The notes under the pieces: generated by a model | What the model was told of the DNA's origin: nothing | Database searches by the model: none | What the model saw: the letters and a program-made list of their open reading frames with translations, nothing else | Position numbers and translations under genes: made by a program | DNA from: Clostridia bacterium | GTDB taxonomy: Bacteria > Bacillota_A > Clostridia > Oscillospirales > CAG-272 | Assembly: GCA_017935805.1 (NCBI GenBank) | Contig: JAGBGV010000124.1 | Coordinates: 1-10,948, forward strand | Length of the DNA: 10,948 nt | Direction: 5' to 3' | Part shown: positions 1 to 6,364 of the stretch, piece by piece | How the letters are laid out: each line of letters opens with the position of its first letter | Numbering within the stretch: the first letter of the stretch is position 1

Positions 1-334
1 CCTCACTCTTTGCGTATTCAAGATACTTATCATACTGTGTAAAGGGATTGATGAAGTCTTCAAGAACATCAATGATCTGACGTGTTTTAACTGTCTCACC
101 CTTGTCTATACCTTCGAGGCAAATGGTATACAGTCCGTTCTGTGCTTCAAGATTTTCAACTCTGCCGACAGGCATAGGCTGAACCACCACCACGCCTGCA
201 TTTATGGCACCTTTGTCATTCATATCCTGGATGATCCATTCAACAAACGCACGCAGGAAGTTACCTTCGCCAAACTGAAGGATCTTAATAGGTCTTTTTG
301 TTTTGGGATAATTATTACTGTTAAGCTGTTTCAT
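1..334 (-). CDS. uxaB: Tagaturonate reductase (altronate oxidoreductase), N-terminal 111 residues, cut by the window edge
   Basis: This is the N-terminal part of an NAD-dependent oxidoreductase of the polyol-specific long-chain dehydrogenase (mannitol dehydrogenase) family. The translation from the ATG at 334 carries the nucleotide-binding signature FGEGNFLRAF at residues 21-30, then GVVVVQPMPVGRVE (47-60), NGLYTICLEG (66-75), GE and INPF. I recognise this pattern from UxaB rather than from mannitol dehydrogenase or fructuronate reductase (UxuB). UxaB interconverts tagaturonate and altronate in cytoplasmic galacturonate catabolism, on the route from pectin to 2-keto-3-deoxygluconate. The start is supported by GGAG at 342-345, seven bases upstream, and by a perfect promoter further up. 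About three quarters of a usual protein of nearly 500 residues lies outside the window, so catalytic residues cannot be checked. The family is secure; tagaturonate as substrate is likely. Confidence 0.85.
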   Translation of the reverse strand, partial: MKQLNSNNYPKTKRPIKILQFGEGNFLRAFVEWIIQDMNDKGAINAGVVVVQPMPVGRVENLEAQNGLYTICLEGIDKGETVKTRQIIDVLEDFINPFTQYDKYLEYAKSE

Positions 335-374
335 TTTTCTACTCCAATTGGGGAATTTATTCTAATGCAAAGTA

Positions 375-403
375 ATTATATCACTTAAATATTATTTTGT
401 CAA
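375..403 (-). promoter_or_regulatory. Sigma-A promoter of uxaB
   Basis: Read on the minus strand, a perfect TTGACA (398-403) is separated by exactly 17 bases from a perfect TATAAT (375-380). Transcription should start near 368, giving a leader of about 35 bases before the uxaB ATG at 334. A match this good suggests high basal strength, so repression is likely if the gene is inducible. An AT-rich dyad (401-421) overlaps the -35 box. Confidence 0.85.
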
Positions 404-421
404 ATAATTCTAAATTATTTG
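401..421. promoter_or_regulatory. AT-rich dyad between the divergent promoters, possible operator
   Basis: The 8-base arms CAAATAAT (401-408) and ATTATTTG (414-421) are perfect inverted repeats around a 5-base centre. The site overlaps the -35 box of the uxaB promoter and abuts the GGGAAC box of the divergent lipoprotein promoter, so a bound protein could affect both. An AT-rich dyad of this size can arise by chance, and no binding protein can be named from the sequence. Confidence 0.3.
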
Positions 422-450
422 GGAACTATTTGAGCTGTTTTTTCGTCTAA
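421..450 (+). promoter_or_regulatory. ECF sigma-type promoter of the lipoprotein gene
   Basis: The sequence has GGGAACTATTT at 421-431 and CGTCTAA at 444-450. This bipartite pattern matches the GGAAC / CGTCTAA type recognised by extracytoplasmic-function sigma factors. The spacing of about 18 bases between GGAACT and TCTAA is slightly longer than the usual optimum of the class. No acceptable TTGACA/TATAAT promoter is seen on this strand before the gene. The implied start point near 457 would give a leader of about 20 bases that contains the ribosome binding site. Confidence 0.6.
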
Positions 451-476
451 ATAAGTAGCAAGAAAGGAGTGACTTT

Positions 477-2954
477 ATGAAAAGATTTGTATTACTGTTT
501 ATAATCATTTCACTTGCGTGGACGGTGTCGCTTGTCAGCTGTGTGAATAACAGCCTACCGATACCTGATACGGAAATTGACGAAACACCTAATATCAGTG
601 ACACAAGCACACCCCCACCGGATACTTCCGATGTTACAGAAATTATAAATATTGTTGATCTTACTCTGAGCGGAGACATATTGACAGCCGATGCTCTTGA
701 AGGGTTCTATGCTGACGGCACGCACGATTATTACTTTCCGAGTATCAAAAGTCAATATATTATAGTAGAATTCTCTGACGGAACTACTATGAATGTCAAA
801 GAGGCATTTGAGCAGGAACTTATTACGATAGCCGACCTTGACAGATTTAATATCGGATACTTTGTCGAGATTAAAGATAATGGTATGGAAGTGGTAAGCA
901 TCACCGACAGGACAGTGGCAGAAATGATCCCAACCGATTCTGCTCTTGAGTTGTTCTGGCAGGACGAATTCTGTGACTATTATTTTCCGTCAATCAGAAG
1001 TGAGTACGTTGTAGTTGAGCTCCTAAACGGTGACAGTTATTATGTCAAGGACGCGCTGGAGAATGGGATAATCACCATCAAGGATTTGGATAAGCACAAT
1101 ATACAATATACAACAGTAAAGGCAAGAGAACCGGAAGCTGATGAATGTGCTCTGGAAGGTCTAAAAATAATCGATGAAAGCGATGAAAACACATCCCCAT
1201 ATGCTTCATTGTTCTACTCAGACGAAGAATATATGTACTTCTATCCAAATGGTGCTTATGAAGTTGAGCTGCTCTACACCAACGGATACAGCGAGCCACT
1301 ATACAGCGCACTTGAGAGAGGAACAGTGACATTTGACGAGATTGATGCGTCAAGTGTCGAATACTTCAAGGTGGCACATACTGAGTTCGGCAAATGCGGG
1401 GTAAGGGAAGTAGTCGATCTTGAAGAACTCGGATATATGAAAAACGAATTCCCCGGTGGAATGTCAGACGATACTTTTGATCCAATCTACGAGGATGATC
1501 GGTACATCTACGAGCTCCACACACCCTATGAGGCAGCAGTAATAGTAGTGTATAACGACAACTCCACCGAGAGGGTAAAAGATGCACTAAAAGCAGGACG
1601 TGCAAAAATGACAGATCTTGAAAAGTCGGGCATACAATTCAGCACTTACCCAAAAAATACCGGCAAGTCAGTAAAACTGACTGATTATGGTGTTAATATC
1701 ATGTATCCTGTCCTATCCAACATCTACAGCGGCGGTACAGATAACGTTGCGGTGTTGTGTGAGTACAAAACTTCACAGCCAAACGGCGATGTTCTGCTGA
1801 TTAAGTTCGATTCTTACAATGAATTTGCAGAATTCGCGCATCTTGAAAGCCTTGCCTATGACATTGGTTTTCGCAATGGTAACGAAAAACCGTCGTTTAA
1901 TGATGCTACAGCAGCTTATAATCCTGAATGGTTTGAAGACAACACGCTGATTCTTCTGAATCTACGCCAGCCATGCTTGCCGGATACCACTGACATTAAG
2001 GATATTTCTGTTGTTAATGGCGGAACTGGCAGCAACATCTTGACGATCAACACATTATTTATTTATGGAGCGTCAGACTTGTCCGCCAATACATATATAT
2101 TTATTGAACTCAAAAAGTCAGATATTGTCGGATGCACTTCAGTCGAAGTAACGTATGATAAAGAGGATTTCTTTAATATTTCAGAGTTTTATCTCCCCCA
2201 AGATACCGTAAGAGGATTAGGCGAAAAGTTTTACGAAGATGATAAATTCGAATATCATTATGCTTATTTCTCAACTGATCCAATAATGAGCGATACATAT
2301 GTAAACTACGCATATGTCCGAGAAGGATTCGGTGATACTGAGTCTGTGTCCGAAGCGTTAGCGAAAGATCACATAACGCTTGCGGATCTTGATAAGTACG
2401 ATGTTGAATACATAAGAATTCCGAAAAATAATTCAAATTCAACACAAGTCAACTATAATTTAGGCGGAGATACAGTGCTTATTTGGGATTCTGACATCGA
2501 AATATATCAGTTATTTGAACATTCTTCAAAAATGAAGGCATCGCTTTACGGAAACCTGTCGTTATTTACAGATTATAATGAGTTTTCTCAGTTCATTAAA
2601 ATTTTTGAGGAAAATATAAAGTGTTACCACGATGTGTTTAATACGTGGGACGAATCAGTGCCTTTTGAAGCACTCATATCAAAATACACCGAAGAATGGT
2701 TTGATAACAATTCTCTGATTATTATTCACTATAGCCAGGGGCACTATATCAACGGCAGAAACATTACAATATTTATGGATAAAGACGCTTCACCTGACGG
2801 TGGTGACATAATGACTGTAAATATTGATACACTTAACTTTGGTCCCGATCTTGGCGTTGATTGGTTTTTGTGCGTTGAATTCAACAAGACGGATGTAGAG
2901 AAATGTACAGAATTCCGTCTGATAATTAACGAGCTGCCATCTCTTTCAGATTAA
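477..2954 (+). CDS. Large secreted lipoprotein with five short repeat modules and two copies of a second domain; function unknown
   Basis: The protein has 825 residues. It starts with a lipoprotein signal peptide: MKRF, a hydrophobic stretch, and lipobox LVSC with the acylated Cys at residue 22. A Pro/Ser/Thr/Asp-rich linker (about 23-55) follows. A module of about 60 residues occurs near 72-132, 154-214, 240-299, 331-393 and, more divergent, 577-650. Its core reads (Y/F)YFPSIxSxYxxVExxxG, then VKDALxxGxITIxDLDxxxIxY. A second domain of about 140 residues occurs near 420-560 and 680-818, sharing YNEFxxF, EWFxxNxLI and a C-terminal KxDxxxCT strand. AAGGAG at 464-469, seven bases before the ATG, fixes the start. 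The gene stands alone between a divergent uxaB and a convergent permease. I cannot assign a function. I have the impression that similar modules and the EWF/LI domain occur in other Clostridia lipoproteins with ECF promoters. A role at the cell envelope is inferred only from the lipoprotein signal and the promoter type. Confidence 0.85.
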   Translation: MKRFVLLFIIISLAWTVSLVSCVNNSLPIPDTEIDETPNISDTSTPPPDTSDVTEIINIVDLTLSGDILTADALEGFYADGTHDYYFPSIKSQYIIVEFSDGTTMNVKEAFEQELITIADLDRFNIGYFVEIKDNGMEVVSITDRTVAEMIPTDSALELFWQDEFCDYYFPSIRSEYVVVELLNGDSYYVKDALENGIITIKDLDKHNIQYTTVKAREPEADECALEGLKIIDESDENTSPYASLFYSDEEYMYFYPNGAYEVELLYTNGYSEPLYSALERGTVTFDEIDASSVEYFKVAHTEFGKCGVREVVDLEELGYMKNEFPGGMSDDTFDPIYEDDRYIYELHTPYEAAVIVVYNDNSTERVKDALKAGRAKMTDLEKSGIQFSTYPKNTGKSVKLTDYGVNIMYPVLSNIYSGGTDNVAVLCEYKTSQPNGDVLLIKFDSYNEFAEFAHLESLAYDIGFRNGNEKPSFNDATAAYNPEWFEDNTLILLNLRQPCLPDTTDIKDISVVNGGTGSNILTINTLFIYGASDLSANTYIFIELKKSDIVGCTSVEVTYDKEDFFNISEFYLPQDTVRGLGEKFYEDDKFEYHYAYFSTDPIMSDTYVNYAYVREGFGDTESVSEALAKDHITLADLDKYDVEYIRIPKNNSNSTQVNYNLGGDTVLIWDSDIEIYQLFEHSSKMKASLYGNLSLFTDYNEFSQFIKIFEENIKCYHDVFNTWDESVPFEALISKYTEEWFDNNSLIIIHYSQGHYINGRNITIFMDKDASPDGGDIMTVNIDTLNFGPDLGVDWFLCVEFNKTDVEKCTEFRLIINELPSLSD
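690..2426 (+). repeat. Five protein-level repeat modules inside the lipoprotein gene
   Basis: Four modules are spaced through 690-872, 936-1118, 1194-1373 and 1467-1655, and a fifth lies at about 2205-2426 after the first copy of the larger domain. The most constant part is the end of each unit: VKEAF..LITIADLDRFNIGY, VKDALENGIITIKDLDKHNIQY, YSALERGTVTFDEIDASSVEY, VKDALKAGRAKMTDLEKSGIQF and VSEALAKDHITLADLDKYDVEY. The copies are diverged at the DNA level, so this is an old duplication rather than an unstable tandem repeat. Confidence 0.75.
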
Positions 2955-2996
2955 CAAAAAACCGCATGACGTTTTTGCCATGCGGTAATTTTTTGC
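2955..2996. terminator. Bidirectional intrinsic terminator
   Basis: A perfect 8-bp stem, ACCGCATG (2961-2968) with CATGCGGT (2979-2986), has a 10-base loop. AATTTTTT follows on the plus strand, and AAAAAA (2955-2960) gives a T-run on the minus strand. It lies between two convergent genes, directly after the lipoprotein stop and shortly after the permease stop on the other strand, and can serve both. Confidence 0.85.
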
Positions 2997-3005
2997 TAAT
3001 TGTTA

Positions 3006-4387
3006 TTACTGCTTGTTTTCTGTTTTAGCTTTCTTTTTGCCGAGCATGATGTTAGTAAGAATACCGAGGATAAGAGCGCAAGCGATAGCTGTGATGGTAA
3101 CCTTACCAATGGAGATTGCCATGCCGCCGATACCGCAGATAAGGATAACGGAAACTGTGAAGAGATTAGAGTTATCTTCAAGGTTAACCTTCTGTATCAT
3201 CTTCAGACCGGATACAGCGATAAAGCCGTAAAGTGTGATGCAAACGCCGCCCATTACACAACCGGGAATGGAATCAAGGAATGCAACGAAGGGAGAGATG
3301 AAGGAAACGAGGATAGTCATAATAGCAGTTGTTGTGATAGTAACAATGGAAGCGTTTCTTGTAATAGCTACACAACCAACTGATTCACCGTATGTTGTGT
3401 TGGGACAGCCGCCGAAGATAGCACCAACAATGGAGCCAACGCCGTCACCGAGAAGTGTACGGTGGAGACCGGATCTTCAAGAAGCTCCTGTTCAATGATA
3501 GAAGAGAGGTTCTTGTGGTCTGCGATATGTTCAGCGAATACAACAAATGCAACAGGAATGTAAGCAACAGCTACTGTGGCTACGTAAGTCCAGCTGAAGT
3601 CGTTTGCACCCTTGATAGCTTCAAGGAATGTGAACTCAGGAACAGCAATGAATGTGCTGAGATTTACTCCATCTGCAACAAGTGCCTTGAAGGGAGCAAA
3701 ATCAATTACCATGAGAGCTGTATTGTCGGTAAGAGTACCGATAACTGTAAAGATAAGCCCTACAGTATAACCTGCGAGAATACCAATGATAAAGGGAATG
3801 AGCTTTGCCATCTTTTTGCCGTAAACAGAGCAGAGAGTAACAACTGCAAGAGTTACAAGCGCACAGATGAGGGAAATCCAAATATTTGTTGTCATAACGA
3901 AAGCGCCGTTAGCATCCTTAGGACCGTAGGAGAATACGTCGTTAATAGCGGCACCGGCAAGAGAAAGACCAATAAGAGCAACTGTAGGACCAATAACAAC
4001 GGGAGGCATAAGCTTGTTGATCCACTTAACGCCGGCAAACTTAACTACGATAGCGATAACTACATATACGAGACCTGCGAATGCAGCACCGATAAGGAGA
4101 CCAAGGTAACCGAGAGAGAGGGAAACCGCACCTGCAAATGCTGCGGACATTGAACCAATAAATGCAAATGAAGAGCCGAGGAAAACAGGGCTTCTGAACT
4201 TTGTGAAGAGCTGATAAATAATTGTACCTGCACCTGCACCAAAGAGAGCTGCAGAAGCGGTCATGCCGTTTCCAACGATTGCGGGAACAGCGATTGTAGC
4301 TGCCATAATGGCAAGAAGCTGCTGAATGGCAAATACGATCAATTGAGAAAACTTTGGTTTGTCACTGGGTTTGTAGATGAGTTGCAT
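3006..4387 (-). pseudogene. uraA: Uracil permease (NCS2 family), interrupted by a single-base frameshift
   Basis: This is a polytopic uracil:proton symporter of the nucleobase-cation symporter-2 family (UraA/PyrP). The ATG at 4387 follows GGAGG (4393-4397) and begins MQLIYKPSDKPKFSQ. The reading frame is typical through AEHIADH (285-291), whose Glu corresponds to the uracil-contacting Glu241 of E. coli UraA. It holds to EDP (304-306), then breaks. As read, translation runs out of frame and stops at 3368, giving about 339 residues, of which about 33 are wrong. Adding one base in the GATCCGGTC context at about 3469-3472 restores GLHRTLLGDG, FGGCPNTTYGES (the Glu290-equivalent motif), CVAITR and a normal C-terminus ending KKAKTENKQ at 3006. 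The total is then 460 residues, a normal length. Both halves are otherwise undamaged and the promoter is excellent, so the break is either recent or a sequencing error in a CC/GG run. If real, transmembrane helices 10-14 are lost and transport should fail. Confidence 0.88.
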
Positions 4388-4443
4388 AATTTCCTCCAAG
4401 TAATATTTAATTCTTAAGAGCGCAAAATTGCACACCATTAGTG

Positions 4444-4472
4444 AGTATATCATATTGTGGATAATTTGTCAA
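4444..4472 (-). promoter_or_regulatory. Sigma-A promoter of the uracil permease gene
   Basis: On the minus strand, a perfect TTGACA (4467-4472) stands 17 bases from TATACT (4444-4449). The leader of about 50 bases to the ATG at 4387 is short. I see no PyrR-type anti-terminator or terminator hairpin in it. Confidence 0.8.
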
Positions 4473-4717
4473 GAAATGTCGTTGGAATTGTTATTAAAAA
4501 ATGAACAAAATTACACTAATAAATATATGCTAAATGCCAAAATCACCGTATATCGTCTTATGCTTCGGCAGAAATCCTATATTTAGTTTTCTTTATAATT
4601 GTTATGCAAAAATCCTTTTTCGAGTATTTATCTATGTACAACAATGAATTTATATCAAAATTTGGCACAAAATCCAATCAATAAACAAATATATTCGCGA
4701 TTTGACAAAAAAATTGT

Positions 4718-4746
4718 TTGACAAACTGTTACTTTTATGATATAAT
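4718..4746 (+). promoter_or_regulatory. Sigma-A promoter of rsmE
   Basis: A perfect TTGACA (4718-4723) is separated by 17 bases from a perfect TATAAT (4741-4746). A second TTGACA sits at 4702-4707 but has no matching -10 at the right distance. The expected start point is near 4753, about 50 bases before the ATG at 4802. Any start codon proposed upstream of this promoter, such as TTG at 4718, is therefore ruled out. Confidence 0.85.
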
Positions 4747-4801
4747 ACCATGGTGTATGAAGCGGATTAGATTATCTGTCCGTAATTTTGAAGGAATAAT
4801 A

Positions 4802-5545
4802 ATGCCGAGGTTTTTTGTAACATCGTCTGATATTGATAAGTCAGGCGATATCATAAAGATCAGCATCCGTGGTGATGATGCAACACACATTACAAAAGTG
4901 CTCCGAATGAAGCCGGGAGAAGCAGTTGTAGCTTGTGACGAAAACGGATGTGAGTATCGTTCTTTCGTGTCGGAGCTTGGTCCTGTCGTTGTTTTGGATG
5001 TTATTTCTGTAAAGCAATCAGAAAACGAGCCCCCGTATAAAGCTGTTGTCTATCAGGCGCTTGTTAAAGGCGATCGATTTGATACCGTCATTCAAAAATC
5101 AACAGAGCTCGGTGCTCACACAATTGTGCCTGTAATTACTTCCCGCTGCACAGTCAAGCTTACTGAGTCTGATTACGCAAAGAAAACTGATCGTTGGCAG
5201 AGAATAGCCTACGAAGCTGCAAAGCAGTGCGGCAGAGGCGTTATCCCGGAAGTCAAGCGTCCGATTAAATTTTACGATGCAATTGCAGATGCCAAGTCAT
5301 CAGACCTCCCGCTGTTTTGCTATGAAGGGGAGGGTACACTTCCTTTGTCTAATGTTTTAGCCGGCTCACCCACTCCCGAAACAATTGCGGTATTTATTGG
5401 CCCGGAAGGCGGATTTTCAGAGGATGAAGCAACCTATGCATCAGACAATGGAATGAAAATGACAGGGCTTGGCAAGAGAATACTGCGAACAGAAACCGCA
5501 GCGCCATTTGTTCTCTCTTGCGTTTCTTATAAGTATGAACTGTAA
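4802..5545 (+). CDS. rsmE: 16S rRNA (uracil1498-N3)-methyltransferase
   Basis: RsmE methylates N3 of U1498 in 16S rRNA of the 30S subunit using S-adenosylmethionine. The protein has 247 residues, the normal length. An N-terminal PUA-like domain (about 1-70) contains HITKVLRMKPGE (29-40). The SPOUT methyltransferase domain follows with KGDRFDTVIQKSTELG (89-104), the RWQRIAYEAAKQCGR helix (131-145), the knot loop FIGPEGGFSEDE (198-209) and LGKRILRTETAAP (223-235). These are the expected cofactor and knot motifs, and none is missing. The ATG at 4802 is chosen because MPRFF is the typical N-terminus, GAAGGA lies just upstream, and the promoter excludes earlier starts. In many bacteria rsmE follows prmA; here it stands first behind its own promoter. 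A small membrane protein gene follows after 82 bases. Confidence 0.95.
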   Translation: MPRFFVTSSDIDKSGDIIKISIRGDDATHITKVLRMKPGEAVVACDENGCEYRSFVSELGPVVVLDVISVKQSENEPPYKAVVYQALVKGDRFDTVIQKSTELGAHTIVPVITSRCTVKLTESDYAKKTDRWQRIAYEAAKQCGRGVIPEVKRPIKFYDAIADAKSSDLPLFCYEGEGTLPLSNVLAGSPTPETIAVFIGPEGGFSEDEATYASDNGMKMTGLGKRILRTETAAPFVLSCVSYKYEL

Positions 5546-5557
5546 GATTTTCTTACA
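5541..5557 (+). terminator. Weak hairpin overlapping the rsmE stop codon
   Basis: TGTAAGA (5541-5547) and TCTTACA (5551-5557) pair over 7 bp around a 3-base loop, followed by TTATTATAATTTT rather than a clean T-run. The stem is AT-rich, so termination would be partial at best. A TATAAT at 5562-5567 lacks a convincing -35. It is therefore unclear whether the next gene is read from rsmE or from its own promoter. Confidence 0.3.
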
Positions 5558-5584
5558 TTATTATAATTTTGTCCTCACTACAGA

Positions 5585-5627
5585 AAGGAGAAAGCTTTGG
5601 AGACCCCGAAGCTTACTGTGAATCAAC
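5585..5627 (+). promoter_or_regulatory. Shine-Dalgarno separated from the start codon by a stable hairpin
   Basis: AAGGAG at 5585-5590 is the only good ribosome binding site before the ATG at 5628, but it lies 37 bases away. The gap holds a 9-bp stem, AAGCTTTGG (5592-5600) with CCGAAGCTT (5606-5614), including one G-U pair, around a 5-base loop. If the stem forms, the effective distance falls to about 14 bases, long but closer to a usable range. The same AAGGAG is also ideally placed (6 bases) for a TTG at 5597 opening a 21-codon frame that overlaps the downstream start. Confidence 0.5.
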
Positions 5628-6080
5628 ATGGCAAACAACAAAAATGTAATAACCCCAAATAAGATCAGCAGACTCAAGAAGGATGATGCGGGAAAAATCA
5701 TTTTCTGGCGAATTCTTATCATTGTCATTGTTGATCTTCTTGTAGCATCTGCATTTGACTATCTGATCCACAGTCCTGCAGAGGTTGAATACAATTTCTA
5801 TATGAATATCAGACCTGTTCTGTGCATCGTTTTCTGGGCTCTTTTCGCTCTTTCTGTTGCGTACTATGTACTTACAATCGTTAAGAAGATGGACACATCC
5901 GCCCATATCATGACACCGGCTATGATTACAGCTTGTACTCTTTATCTTTCCATAATGACAACAGGTTTATTCTATGATATGTTCAAGATGACACCTTATC
6001 TCTTCTACACAATGACAATTATTGCAAGCGTACTCTTTGCTGTTTATTACGTTTACACAGTACTTCTTTATAAGAAATAA
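5628..6080 (+). CDS. Small four-helix membrane protein of unknown function
   Basis: The protein has 150 residues. A polar, Lys-rich N-terminus (MANNKNVITPNKISRLKKDD) is followed by four hydrophobic segments near 25-48, 64-85, 95-119 and 125-148, and it ends LLYKK. By the positive-inside rule the N-terminus is probably cytoplasmic. I see no catalytic, metal-binding or nucleotide-binding motif and do not recognise the family. The start is forced to 5628 or later because a TGA lies in frame at 5619-5621. No Shine-Dalgarno sits at normal distance, and the strong one is 37 bases upstream beyond a hairpin. The gene lies 82 bases after rsmE and is closed by an intrinsic terminator, so it may be the second gene of an rsmE unit. 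Long hydrophobic segments with no in-frame stop make a real gene likely. Confidence 0.75.
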   Translation: MANNKNVITPNKISRLKKDDAGKIIFWRILIIVIVDLLVASAFDYLIHSPAEVEYNFYMNIRPVLCIVFWALFALSVAYYVLTIVKKMDTSAHIMTPAMITACTLYLSIMTTGLFYDMFKMTPYLFYTMTIIASVLFAVYYVYTVLLYKK

Positions 6081-6087
6081 TATTTGT

Positions 6088-6122
6088 AAAAGCTTGATGT
6101 TGCAGTCAAGCTTTTATTTTTT
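6088..6122 (+). terminator. Intrinsic terminator after the membrane protein gene
   Basis: A perfect 10-bp stem, AAAAGCTTGA (6088-6097) with TCAAGCTTTT (6106-6115), has an 8-base loop and is followed by ATTTTTTA. It begins 8 bases after the stop codon. Its A-rich left arm also gives it some capacity on the opposite strand, where no gene needs it. Confidence 0.85.
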
Positions 6123-6283
6123 ATTGTTATTAGGCGTATTTCTTCGTGAAATTGGTCATAATAACATATCCTTTGTATAAAATAACCATAGGCAAAAAAT
6201 GTACAAATCGTAAATTATTGTCAAATACCATTATGTTTTACGAAAAAAAGTGTCAAAATATATGAAAAATACTTATTTTCCTA

Positions 6284-6312
6284 TTGAAAAATAACAAATA
6301 ATCGTGTAAAAT
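6284..6312 (+). promoter_or_regulatory. Probable sigma-A promoter of the CdaR-like regulator gene
   Basis: TTGAAA (6284-6289) stands 17 bases before TAAAAT (6307-6312). The surrounding sequence is very AT-rich and offers other -10-like hexamers (TATAGT, TAGTAT), so the exact start is uncertain. The leader of about 45 bases ends in GGAAGGTG (6351-6358), six bases before the ATG at 6365. Confidence 0.6.
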
Positions 6313-6364
6313 ATAGTATAGTATTTACAATGATATATTTTATAAATAATGGAAGGTGTAGCAT

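Larger units (their letters stand above)
4388..4801. other. Divergent intergenic region between the permease gene and rsmE
   Basis: This 414-base stretch is AT-rich and holds no convincing gene. It contains the permease promoter and leader on the left (4388-4472) and the rsmE promoter and leader on the right (4718-4801). The central 245 bases show no long inverted repeat, no conserved riboswitch core that I recognise, and no ribosome binding site followed by an open frame of useful length. A small RNA cannot be excluded by eye. Confidence 0.6.

Noticed and set aside
1078..2445. Several antisense open frames within the lipoprotein gene
   Set aside because: They lie opposite a continuous, repeat-structured coding frame and lack start signals and domain features.
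3000..3383. Open frames on the plus strand opposite the permease 3' end
   Set aside because: They overlap the conserved C-terminal part of the permease in antisense and show no family resemblance.
3464..3480. Programmed ribosomal frameshift in the permease gene
   Set aside because: The GATCCGGTC context has no slippery heptamer or stimulatory stop codon, and NCS2 transporters are not known to use frameshifting. A missing base is simpler.
3455..4153. Open frame of 232 codons on the plus strand opposite the permease gene
   Set aside because: It lies antisense to a well-recognised transporter, has a Cys/Asn-rich composition without domain features, and has no ribosome binding site or promoter. 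It is a shadow of the minus-strand codon bias.
4500..4700. Possible small RNA or riboswitch in the centre of the permease-rsmE gap
   Set aside because: No hairpin with a T-run, no orphan promoter pair and no known aptamer core was found by eye; the region is just AT-rich.
4718..4801. N-terminal extension of RsmE from TTG at 4718
   Set aside because: The TTG is part of the perfect -35 box, so it cannot be in the transcript. MPRFF at 4802 is the normal RsmE start.
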